Of a stretch of DNA of 64,000 bases, positions 1 to 10,322 are shown piece by piece. The notes under the pieces are model-generated. The model was not told the DNA's origin. It was given only the letters and a program-made list of their open reading frames with translations, and did no database searches. The DNA is taken from assembly GCA_025267735.1 (NCBI GenBank), contig CM046297.1, positions 31,894,011 through 31,958,010 of the forward strand, given 5' to 3'. Both the position numbers and the translations under genes were made by a program. The stretch comes from Mactra quadrangularis (Eukaryota; Mollusca; Bivalvia; Venerida; Mactridae). The number at the start of each line of letters is the position of its first letter. Position 1 is the first letter of the stretch.

Positions 1-1767
1 ATTTTACACGAATACGTTTTAATTATACATGTAGTTAAAATACTATTGATAAACATGTTCAGTTTTTCCTTAAACCCTCATTTGTCCAAGAACTTTTGAA
101 GGGCTCTGTATCTCTGTAAAAGTCGGAATTCAACCAGAAATGCTTACAAAGACTATTCAATTAGCTTAGTAACTTAATGTTCGGAAAGAACTTTATTTAT
201 AGACGATGTTTATGCTAAAGATTGTAATGTACGTACGGAAATACTTTAGTGGAACGGAATCCGTGACTACTGGTTTTTAGACTTAACCTCACATTGTGGG
301 CGGCCTACAACAGAGTACATGTATTCCGAGATCCGTCACACGAACGCATAAAATGAACATATTCATGTTATTCCACGCGTCTTGTCTTTAAAGTACAGTA
401 AGACCACATTCGCGGCTAAGAGTTTTAGAGGATGACAAAATGAGGCCAGTACTTTGCACTCAAAAATGATCGTGGACAAGTATATTAATATCAAATATAG
501 CTTTAGGCGTCATTTCATATTTTTCTAAAATTCATGTAAGAAAAATATCCATTTGAGAAAAATATGATTTTGAATAGGGAATGGGCACCTATTTCAACCC
601 ATTTAGGTGCACTTCTAGTTTCCTAGTGGGGAATCGCCTGCCTGAAAGTGATTTCAATGATTAATGGTAAGTGTGCAAAATTGTGAAGTCGCTTAAACCG
701 CGCTAAAATTTCAACTTTTAACCCTGGTATGGCAAGCCATTTTTTATATTACTTTATCTACTTCTTGCACTTGACAATATGCAAAATTAGTTCCATAGTG
801 ATCGGAGTGAGAGGAAAATAGTACGTTTATTATAGCGGCTATACATAACCTGGTGCTAGCATTTCCAAGCAAGTTGCTGACGTCGGAACGTTTTCACCGA
901 ATAAAAATGCGTTATTCTATACCAGCGAAAATAATTATGCTTCAAAAGAAATTTACGTACATTGTGGTAATTATGTCAGACGCCTGGCATCATTTGAAAA
1001 CAGCATGTTTAAAAGTCGTCATTTGATTGAATCAGAAGATGATTCACAAACTTAGTAGTTCTGATTTTCGGACATGTTTTTAGGCTTGTCACTTCGTCCT
1101 ACATTTGAGATGACATACCTGCTTGCAGTAATTAATTTATGATTCTCATGTGGCAAGGGATAACAGAAGGATTAGAAAGGTGTGTTACTTAATTATTGCA
1201 TTCACTGTGATCCCCTTATATAATTAACAAGCGAGACCAGTTTTATATTCGGAAAAAAACTTCACTGCAGAAATTTCCAAAGGTTTAATCATATAAGTCG
1301 AAGCAAAAAGGGAAACTTTCATTGAACTAAATATTAAACCGTATATTTTTCGGCAAAAGTTGATAAAAAAGCTTTAATCTAATTAAATCATTTTCTGTAC
1401 TAACGTGATAACAGGATAGTCATAATCGGTAAAAGTTCTTTGACAAATGAAATTTTGAGCCACACTTCTAATTAAAGCTTACTTATGTAACATAGGTTCA
1501 ATCATATTTTCATAAATTAATATATGAGGAATTTGGAATTTGCTCAGATGAATATTTGTTTCTATCGGTTTATTATATAAAGGAAAAGGACACAGTTGCA
1601 AAAAGCCTTAAACATCATGGAATTATGAAGCATATACAGGTACATTAAACTCTCCTAAACAGTAATTGAGATTCTAGATCTAGCCCTATGGGTACGTGAA
1701 TAGGTACATGTCTAATTCAAAGAAACCAATGCATCAGATGGAAATCGAGCATTTAGTTCTCTTTGTC
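1..1767. other. AT-rich non-coding stretch
   Basis: I see no gene, splice-bounded exon, RNA gene or clear transposon end here. Reading frames on both strands are short and interrupted. Ordinary AT-rich intergenic or intronic DNA. Confidence 0.5.
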
Positions 1768-3008
1768 CATTTGGAACACTTGGACTATTCGTTGAATGAA
1801 TAATCTCGAAAGGGCTTGTGGGGGTCCACCATTCGGAACAATCTCGGTGATCATTTATAAAGTTATACCATGGTTATCAGACGTAGTAGGAATACAACCT
1901 GGTTATGAGGTCCGGCGATTAACTCCCTGGCAAATAGTTCGACACATTAGTCCATACTATTGTGTAACAGTTTCAATTTATTCAAACTATTTAGCATGTG
2001 TGGTTCAGTGAATAAGAGTGTAGATATTGCACTCTTATTTTTTACATATAATAATAAAGATATTTTTTGAATATATTTATCTATCCCTATTTTGGGAAAT
2101 TAGACTATTCTTTTGTTAAATCTACGCGCGAAGTTAAAAAATCCATTTTTACAACACTTAATAATAACATTAATATAGTACACGCCCTATTAAAACATTT
2201 CATCAGTAAAATTTCACACACGGAGTATTTCTGTGTCATACGGCATCCATCATTCCATTTGGAACTCCTCGGCCATTCGCTACGAATAACATCGGACATA
2301 TTTAGACGCCATGTTGGAAAAAACCGGTGTTGAAGTAAACAAATACACGATCGTTTAGGCGATGGCTGAAGTTTCGTTTTAAGTCCGTAAATTTGAAATT
2401 ACACAGTTCAATGATATCGATGAACAATATTTGGTTCAAAGAAATATGTTTAGATCTGTGTGTATACTACAAGAACTATTTTGCGTAACCAATACGTGAT
2501 TTGCCTCGCGTAGGTAGTAAAATCACAAAAAATCCAGGGAAGACCCCCACGAATCCTTTCGAGATTTTCATTCATGAAAGGTCGAGGTGTTCCGAATGTC
2601 TTCATTCGTGTCTTATTATGGATCTGCGCCGAGGTAGTTGATGTACCTCTGATGCACGACAAAAGAACGATGTTGTCTTCATGCGCCGCACTACATTCTG
2701 TTGCGTACTAAATCGCCGAATACTGCGAATGGTTGTGCGTCTTAGTAAACAGGGGATATTATCACCAGCTGTTTAAAGAATGCACTTCTTTTGCTATATA
2801 CGTGACTGTATTATTCATATATAGATATAATCGAATAGTGCATTTCAAATTTATGGACTAAAATTGAGGCATTTACCACCACCTAAACGATCGTGGAATT
2901 ATTTACATCAACATCGACTAAAGTATATTGTTTGGGCATGTGACGCAAAGGTAGTTCCAAAAGTACGTCCGAGGTTATTCTTAGTGAATGGCCAAGGAGT
3001 ACCGAATG
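1768..3008 (+). mobile_element. Old non-autonomous DNA transposon, same family as 59602-61017
   Basis: The left end CATTTGGAAC followed by a GAATGAATAATCTCGAAAGG block matches the left end of the element at 59602. The right part (CCTAAACGATCGTG, then TCCGAGGTTATTC, ending at ACCGAATG) matches the right end of that element at 60925-61017. The two ends therefore look like one old copy in plus orientation, with the younger related element 2256-2598 inserted inside in the opposite orientation. No transposase frame is visible; the 71-codon frame at 1796 starts inside the terminal repeat and is not a gene. No convincing target duplication remains. The family is unassigned, but the younger copy's 10-bp duplication suggests a MULE-like element. 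Confidence 0.55.
2256..2598 (-). mobile_element. Short (343 bp) non-autonomous DNA element nested in the older copy
   Basis: Begins CATTTGGAACTCCTCGGCC and ends with the inverse of CATTCGGAACACCTCGACC, giving imperfect ~24-bp terminal inverted repeats. The interior (for example ACACGATCGTTTAGGCGATG near 2345 and GTAGTATACACACAGATCT read on the minus strand near 2455) matches the two outer arms of the element at 59602-61017, without that element's palindromic insert. This is the simple, insert-free form of the family. The flanks share TCATTC-like sequence, but no exact duplication can be read. Confidence 0.7.
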
Positions 3009-3233
3009 TCAATAGCGCACATCAAAATACTATATACCAGTGCTTTAACCCGATAAATAATCTACGAATTAAGGTTCATAGTATTACAGCGCAGACAATA
3101 AATATGATTTATTAACAAAAGTATCTAACACCATTAAATGAAGTAAAACTTTTTGTACCGGCATGTTAATAAAGTGCTTAAGACCAGCTGATAATGGATA
3201 TTATAATATAGCTCGACAACACTTGCGTAAATA

Positions 3234-4236
3234 CAGGGTGTCCAAAAAGAAAGTTTACAGTTTCACCCCTTCGTAATTTTATCAATTGTTATGTTATATT
3301 AATGAAAAATATACCATTTTAAAGTGCATATGATCAAGTTTTTATTGCATATTTATTTGACACGATAAAATGTTTGACATCGCCATATAATGACATCAGG
3401 TAAAAACTTGTTATTTTCAAGATGGCGTGTTTTTATCATAAAACATTTTTACGAAAGTAAAAGAGTAACAGATGCGCAACGAAAATTCAAAAATATGTAT
3501 AAAGGCATAAGCATGAGTATAATGATTATATTCAAAATTGTCTGGAAGTTTGAACAACTTAGAACTGTAAAAGATGCACCAAAGTGGAGTCGTCCCTTGA
3601 CCAGCAGAAGTGAGGAAAATGTCAGTGCGTTCTAAGACATGCTTCAACAAAGTCCAGAAAAATCTGTTCAACGCGTATCATCAGAGATGAATGTTTCCAA
3701 AACATCTGTACATAATTTTATTAAAAAAACTAAGAACTGTTTCCATATCAACTATAAATTATGCAAAGCTTATCAATAACTGATCAAGTGGATAGATTTG
3801 CATTTTGTAACTGAGCCACTGACGTTATTGAAAATTACGCCGACACATTTCAAGATGTTTGGTTTATGGATGAGTTTACTTTGGTCCGTACATGTTTGCA
3901 AGTAAATTATGAAATTTTGGTCAGCTGCACAGCCCCATATTTTTGTAGACACTTGTGTTAAAGTTATTGACAATTTCATGGAGCGTGTGAGTGAAGAGTC
4001 AAAAAGAAAGACATGTGGAAAACGTTATTAATTACTAATTTGACGTCAACCACAAAATTTTGTAATTTTAGTAAATGGCGTTTTCGTGTAAAGTGTTAGA
4101 CCAAATAGATTACAAATGACAGGGATAAAACTTACACCTATTGTCTAAACATGTACACGTTTGTGATAATCTAGCAGAGTATTAACATGTTATAAATTAG
4201 CATCAAAACTGTAAATTTTCTTTTTTGGACACCCTG
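3234..4236 (+). mobile_element. mariner/Tc1-superfamily element, complete ends, dead
   Basis: Both ends carry CAGGGTGTCC as inverted repeats. The terminal repeat extends about 30 bp (through TTTACAGTTT) with one single-base indel and one mismatch. TA lies immediately outside each end (3232-3233 and 4237-4238), the target-site duplication expected of the IS630/Tc1/mariner superfamily. Total length is 1003 bp, short for mariner (usually about 1.3 kb), so internal deletions are likely. The interior carries the decayed transposase annotated separately. Confidence 0.9.
3405..4030 (+). pseudogene. Decayed mariner-type transposase
   Basis: In the first 80 codons the frame reads like the N-terminal helix-turn-helix of mariner-type transposases: FIIKHFYESKRVTDAQRKF, then VKDAPKWSRPLTSRSEENV, matching the family pattern of a DAP-R-GRP linker and EENV. 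After a stop, the same frame continues with MLQQSPEKSVQRVSSEMNVS and KTSVHNFIKKTK, the second helix-turn-helix. The downstream catalytic part is recognisable only as fragments with several stops near 3780-3980, and no intact DDE/D triad can be read. It lies centrally between the terminal repeats at 3234 and 4236. Assignment rests on family pattern recognition and context. Confidence 0.8.
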
Positions 4237-4238
4237 TA

Positions 4239-6093
4239 TGTTCGACATCTTTCCTAAAAGTGTAACGAAATATAAAAGCGGTGAATTTTTTAACATAAAG
4301 TTCATTCTCGTAACATAAGGTTATCAAAACAGAATGTAACACAATGGCACGCTGCCAGAACAATAGAGAGTTCTGTAGTGGTTATTTGACCAATGAGAGC
4401 GTGACTGATCACCACGTGATCATTGATACGGTCTGGTGGCCCGCAGCGTGAGTTAGTTCGGAGAGTTGCTTTCTAGCTCCGAGAGAGAGCGGACGTGCTT
4501 TTGTAAATATGTTATATCTGTATTAATACTAAGTTATAAAACTATGATGAGTGTTCGTCGTTGTATTATGGTTGGTTTTGAGATACTGTGTTAGTTTAGT
4601 ATGTGGACGGTGGACATGTAGAGCCACAAGAATCTCGATACTTGTTACTACTGAATTCGAGATTGGGAAGTTTTTGACCTGCAGCAGACTAATCTTTGCA
4701 CTCGTCGATTTGAAATAGACCAACATAAATCATGCCTCTGCAGAGAATTCGCCTCGACATATTATTAAGAAAAGCTAATAAACAGAACAAAACATATCTT
4801 TTATATTACTCAGCTAACATGGTAACAATATGCGATCATTGATAAATGCATAAACATAATGATAGATAAAAAAGTAAACATTTTAAATGGTTTACATGGT
4901 ACTCGGTCAACTGCATAAGAATGAAAATACCCTGCATAAGTCAGTATTATATGATACAGTTATAAAGTGACCTATCGAACAAACTTTGTCTACATTGTTT
5001 TGAAATGGTCATGAAATAATAAATCTCACCGCATGATAAACTCATGGTCAACACTGGCGGTCAGTACTCCTCTGTTTTTATTATTGAAAATATCAATCCG
5101 CCATGCTGTGATCCGCACTTTGTATGACCATCTAATTCTTTTTATTTCCTTTAATAAACAACAAATAAATTGAGTCGGTGCGTGATTACATCATAGTACG
5201 CTCGTTGAAATACGTCTGAGTTAATGTTGGCACAAAAACACACTTTAAACACTTTTTACACTCGTTCTCACACCACACGTCTACTTTCACTTTCACATAA
5301 TTTCGACCATACACTTTTAACTAACTAACACGTGTGCTTACTTTTAAAATCACACTCAAGCACACTTCATTTTCGCATGCTCTCTCACATAAATCACATC
5401 CATGCTCACTTTAACATACTATCGTATATATCTTTTTCAATTAACCACTTACACTTACATAACATACTCGCACAACTCTTAAATTATTCAAAAACTTACT
5501 CAAACCTATGCTCACTTTTAATTACTCATTAACACTCGTACTCACATAAATCACAGTCATTAACACTTTTTCAATCAATAATTTACACTCACACTCAAAT
5601 TACACCCTCGCAATTACACCCCATCACTACGCAATTACACCCCATCACACGTTAACACAAATTCAACATTCCACCTCTTTGCACTTTTCCATTCTTTAAC
5701 TTGCATCAAAATAACATGACAATATTGGTACATGAGTCGTGTTTGAGGAATTACGACTTGAGCCTTTATACACGAGGTCAGTCTCACTTAGAGAAAACTA
5801 TTTACAGAAAAACCTGTACTTTAGTACGACCAGTTATATAAATAATAGGATTTCTCTTAAACATATGCGACCATTAAGCCACACTTTAATTTAATATCAT
5901 GCACGCATTTCCTGCATGGAAAATGAAAACGAAATTTCCCAGAAAATAAAAAGTATTTTCGAGGAAAAGTTTTTTTAGAGCAGCGACCGGTCGTCGGAAA
6001 GAAATACTGAACTCTATTACATATATAGCAATAAATAGATGGTCTTGATATCGGTATAATATATGGACCTTGAAGCTCCAGGGACTTTAAAAG
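4239..6093. other. Non-coding stretch with a possible LTR-like block and CA-rich low complexity
   Basis: No gene is seen. A less AT-rich block at about 4333-4640 starts TGTAACACAATGG and contains a GAGAGAGCGGACG segment followed by AT-rich sequence. It could be part of a solo LTR or an old promoter, but no matching second end was found. From about 5215 to 5660 the sequence is a degenerate run of CACTCAC, CACAT and AATTACACCCCATCA motifs (the last repeated near 5610-5650). Confidence 0.35.
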
Positions 6094-6354
6094 TCAAAAT
6101 CTCGTGATTAAGTATTCAATAAAAACTGCCATCATAAAAATACAAGAAACATAGGTAATTGCTGTGTTTGAAGAAAGCAGGTCTATAAAGAAGCCCCCAT
6201 GATATCTTTGGCAATTGTCTGGTTCCCAGTCGTACTTTGATGGGTTAATCTGAATAATGGCGGTACCCGTTGCATCGTTCAAAATATTGGATATTTCTGT
6301 TTTCAAATTAACATTTCTCACTACATAGGCTTTAATCAAAGGATATTCGTACCA
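6094..6354 (-). CDS. Candidate last coding exon of an unrecognised membrane protein
   Basis: Minus-strand frame of 86 residues plus stop, starting with WYEYPLIKAYVV and containing INPSKYDWEPDNCQRYHGG. It ends in a hydrophobic stretch (AITYVSCIFMMAVFIEYLI) that looks like a transmembrane segment. A TTCAG acceptor immediately precedes TGG, giving a phase-0 junction. The nearest donor upstream on the same strand (exon 6561-6677) also ends in phase 0, so the two join across a 206-bp intron. Composition is protein-like rather than low-complexity. I do not recognise the family; a multi-spanning membrane protein is the simplest reading. It could be a relic. No upstream exons were identified. Confidence 0.35.
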   Translation of the reverse strand, partial: WYEYPLIKAYVVRNVNLKTEISNILNDATGTAIIQINPSKYDWEPDNCQRYHGGFFIDLLSSNTAITYVSCIFMMAVFIEYLITRF

Positions 6355-6560
6355 CTGAACTACCAAATTGACCATTGTCAGAACATATCAATGCAAAGAA
6401 AAAATGTAGCCTGAAGATGCCCAGTGTGAGCGCACCATAATTTTGCTTTGCTTGACTCAATAACAATAGTGGTAAGAGGCAGGTAATCCAGACTACTTCG
6501 GAAAAATGTCGTCTGTTTCTTTTTCTTCTGTATAGGCAGATGTACGTGTAGCTCACTTAC

Positions 6561-6677
6561 CTGCAATGAATATAACAGAAAATGCAGAGCAATGTAAAGT
6601 GTAGTTTCGAACAGACAAAAAACCGAGTACATAATCCCGAAATATGGGGCTATAGTCAGGGGAGCTACAATTACCAA
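6561..6677 (-). CDS. Candidate internal exon of the same membrane protein
   Basis: Thirty-nine codons on the minus strand, strongly hydrophobic (VAPLTIAPYFGIMYSVFCLF, then LYIALHFLLYSLQ), consistent with one or two membrane spans. It ends in CAG followed by GTAAGTGAG, a near-perfect splice donor. The upstream boundary is chosen at an AAATAG acceptor with a weak pyrimidine tract, also phase 0. Joined to 6094-6354 this gives 125 residues without a start codon, so further 5' exons would be needed beyond 6.7 kb. I found none, so this is a partial gene model or a gene fragment. Confidence 0.3.
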
Positions 6678-6679
6678 CT

Positions 6680-7656
6680 ATTTAGGTGAACGGACATTTG
6701 TGTCTGTCCGATTTCTCTTTCCAGACAAACTTTTGACCAATGCCAGAATTTGAAAAGGAAACGAAGTTTTTTAAACTTTTCTGAAGATCAAGTGACTATA
6801 TTCTCTGACAATAAATGGAAATGACGTAAACATGTAAAACAATAAAGTCACGTGCCGACATAGTACAAAATGTGAAATAATGACGCACAGGACGCAAATT
6901 ATCGACTCACAAAAGTACTTTCACAATTTTTGTTATTTCAGTATCAAATTATGCCTTACATTGTCCATTATTGATAACTTTATAACTAAGCCTACAACTC
7001 TTTATGTCAACTATTGAATAGAACATGGCAGTAAATATCACCTTTCAAAAATATTGATACAGAAATTTGGGACTGTCGTTTTCTCAACAATAAACTTACT
7101 TTTCAAAGAAAAAGAGAGTTGATTTTGTCATTAAGTGGGGTGTTGATTTTGAAGGACAAATTTTGTAACGCTGAGCCTTTCTTTATTATTTCAATATTAA
7201 TTAAATTTTGTCATTATCTTACTTCCGTTTGAGCTCCGCAAACCCAAACAAATTTCCACTTAAAATCATTTTCTGTAAAGTTCAAAGCTGTTAAGAAATA
7301 ACTTGCAAATCAAAGTCGCTAATCAAAGCGTAAAAGCTTTGCTTGAGCTCGTAAAATCAAGGTTGCACGCGTTTCATGTGTTCTATTTATTAACAACGTA
7401 AAATACGTTAATTGGAAAAAATAGTACAATGTATCAATGCGCAGTGATTTGACTCATGTACTTAAATGTTAAAGCATCCATTTGGGCGTTAGAACAGCAT
7501 TTGGACCTTCCTCGGCGACCTTCTACGCAGATAAACCTTGGATATCATAAGGTGAGAAAGGAGATCTGACATGGATTCAGAAATAAAGCTTGTTATCAAT
7601 ATTATTATTAAGTATTGACATGAAAATGACAATTCTACACATCTTAAGAACACAAA
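6680..7656. other. AT-rich stretch, nothing recognised
   Basis: No supported coding exon, RNA gene or transposon end. It may hold introns or 5' exons of the minus-strand candidate at 6.1-6.7 kb, but nothing in the sequence shows this. Confidence 0.4.
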
Positions 7657-7930
7657 ATGGGCAGGCTAACGAAAGAACAGTGAGGAATAGCTATTGAGTT
7701 GTTAAAATGGATGGCGCGCCAGCCCGCATCGCAAGAGCGACAACAGAATGACTACATGACAACAACATCACACTGATGTGCATACCGCCGAAATGTGGAG
7801 CTAAACATAGAATAACGCACATGGGATAAATTGAACCGCCGTGTACGTCGTGGTGTTGCAGCCCAACACCTAGCTTAGCCACGCGGAAGGATTGTGCGCG
7901 AGTGGGCAGGATTATAATTATACATAATCT
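7657..7930 (+). pseudogene. Internally deleted Tc1-like transposase relic
   Basis: At 7657 the frame reads MGRLTKEQ, stop, GIAIELL, resembling the start of Tc1-like transposases. Within about 60 bp it jumps to MDGAPARIARATTE, stop, LHDNNITLM, which corresponds to the catalytic-core block normally written Q-D-x-A-P-x-H around the second catalytic aspartate. A shifted frame near 7820-7910 gives TWDKLNRRVRRGV and IVREWAG, the block following the third catalytic residue. The central ~200 residues are missing and there are several stops and shifts. It is more GC-rich than its surroundings, as expected of a transposon remnant. No terminal repeats were found. Confidence 0.7.
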
Positions 7931-9109
7931 CAAAAATCAAACAGAAATTATACGATGAAATATGTCGAATAAAAGCATGTTTGAATCATGACATTGCTTC
8001 GTGTTTGTTCTTGTTGCGGAAAAATGGATATTCGCATGTTTTTTTGTCCTTTTTCTTTATGTCAAACTATAAAATAATCATACAAAACAATGATGTAGAA
8101 ATTCAATACGAGCAAATGCTTTCATCAGGCAGCCATTTTTTTATGTCTTCGCGCCATTAAATAAAACATATAAAACAAGCAGAAAATCCATTTAATGAGT
8201 CTGTGTAAAAATGCGTATACGTGTACATGTATGATATGATTTAATGTACGCTAACTGTACAGTTGTATTTTTGCTTTTCTGATAATCAAACGAATATTCA
8301 GTGTTGTTATAACTGAGGAATAGTTAAACATGCTTCGAAGTATCAAGTAACAGAGATGTTTTTTGGTTAATTGTAACAAACCCAGCTTTAATTATGGTGG
8401 CTTGAATTAAAACCGTTGTAAATAATTTTGTAAAGTAATTTGTACTGTGCTTCACACCAAATTTCATCAATGTTTCAGTCATAGAACAGAACAGAACAGA
8501 ATTTATTTTAGAAAAATACAAAGTACATATTCATAAATAAATACAATAATTGAAGCATATTTACTCATAATCAATATAGTAACGTATACATGTGAATTTT
8601 ACTCGAAGATGAACATATTTTCAAGTATATATATATAACATGATATTTTTGACAAAATGACTCAATTCGTTTATGTATAACAGTAGTAAATAACTTAGAA
8701 AACATAATAACATAATGAATTCTTCTTTAATGACAAACTGAAATACAGAAATGATATAAAATCACAAAACGCACTGAAATAATTGTTACTAAGGGGTATT
8801 TACATTTGCGCTTGAGATCCCTTTCTTGTACAATTGCATGTCAATTTTGCACTAAAATTGTCATTATTAGAACACTGCTTTACTGCTTCCAAAATGTTTT
8901 GATACAATGTTAAGATATTTATAGTAGAAATTTAAGTGATGGCAATTTACAGTCGTTCGTAATTTGAAAACCATGCTATGCGAGTTATTATCTCCCTTTG
9001 ATATGAAAATATTGTATAATTTGATTTGCCTATACAAAATAACACTTACTTTAATAGAAAAATCTGGCATGGTGAAAATGTTTGAAATACAATGTACATA
9101 TAATTAAGA
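7931..9109. other. AT-rich stretch with a minus-strand retroelement tail
   Basis: Apart from the CAGAACAGAACAGAATTTATTT block at about 8484-8510, I see no gene. That block reads on the minus strand as AATAAATTCTG followed by short TTCTG-type repeats, the look of a retroelement 3' end. Sequence immediately to its right, read backwards, could be that element's 3' untranslated region. Confidence 0.4.
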
Positions 9110-9479
<370 letters not shown>

Positions 9480-9493
9480 GTTATCTTATAAAT

Positions 9494-9560
9494 TTTCTGT
9501 GATTATAAACATAGTTTTGTATCGGGGGAATTCTGCTTCTAGTTGAAACCTGTGAGCAAG
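9494..9560 (+). repeat. Block shared with 30754-30820
   Basis: TTCTGTGA, two bases, then ATAAACATAGTTTTGTA at 9494-9521 recurs at 30754-30781, followed by a weaker match (GGGGAATT / GGAGAATT). In both places a TATATAAAA motif follows about 0.35-0.5 kb downstream, and a GAAAAG/GTAAGATTT donor-like site after another 0.35-0.4 kb. This suggests a duplicated promoter region rather than a chance match. Confidence 0.5.
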
Positions 9561-9975
9561 AAGCTTTAACCAGATCAAAATGTTCGAATGAACCTTTCGT
9601 CTGAAAAGAAAAAAATGTGCCATAAATACACGACATTATAAAATGACTTGGTATACTTGACAAGTTTAACACCAATAAGCCAAGCCCTTTCCTTTTGTTC
9701 CACACAGTCATAGATAAGTTGTTTTCAAAGTTGTTTTTTATATCAAATGTATTACTACCTTGTCACTCTCTGCCGTTGATAGGTAATATTTGTTTTAAAA
9801 TGATTATTTTGCCGAGCCCTGATATCCGCAATAGGGGATATTAATATACATTTATTTGGTTTCCATTTCATGTTTTTAGGGATTCTCGAGGCATTTTGGT
9901 TACCTATGTATCAAGAGTATTGGAAAAAAACACTTGTCTTGTCGCAAATACTGTCAACGTCAGTAGATGTAAGTC

Positions 9976-9984
9976 TATATAAAA
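9976..9984 (+). promoter_or_regulatory. TATA box candidate for the insulin-like gene
   Basis: TATATAAAA, a strong TATA element. A leader exon starting about 30 bp downstream would end at the GAAAAG/GTAAGA donor at 10322. It is 7 kb upstream of the coding exons, so the link to the insulin gene is inferred, mainly because insulin genes normally carry an intron in the 5' leader and the coding exon at 17012 begins with a splice acceptor. Confidence 0.35.
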
Positions 9985-10007
9985 TGCCCGACTGCTGTTA
10001 GTCTTTT

Positions 10008-10322
10008 GTGAAAGTCTGTTGATAGTTAGACAGCGGTTATAAACAACAAACTGCTTGCCTTTTAAGAGCGGAATATCGAAATAAAAGCTAGCTCTGAAAG
10101 ATTTGCTGACTGTTTCACCATTTATCGAAAACTTTAACTAAATTAAAGAATTTAAGAGGAATTGGCGAATTATTGGAAAACCGGATCAAACAAAACCGTG
10201 CTTTGACAAACTTCTCTTTTTTCTTAAATAGGGAATTTTTAGAAATATATTAAATTTCTTTGAGAAATTTGTGAATCATGAGTTTATAATAAACTTATGT
10301 GAGGCTGCGATATTTTGAAAAG
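10008..10322 (+). other. Possible 5' untranslated leader exon
   Basis: Sequence between the TATA box and a consensus donor (GAAAAG followed by GTAAGATTT, intron starting at 10323). It is not open for coding over any length. If used, it would splice over about 6.7 kb to the acceptor ending at 17011. The start is approximate, placed 25-30 bp after the TATA box. RNA evidence is needed. Confidence 0.28.

Noticed and set aside
7691..7933. 80-codon minus-strand frame
   Set aside because: Antisense shadow of the Tc1-like transposase relic.
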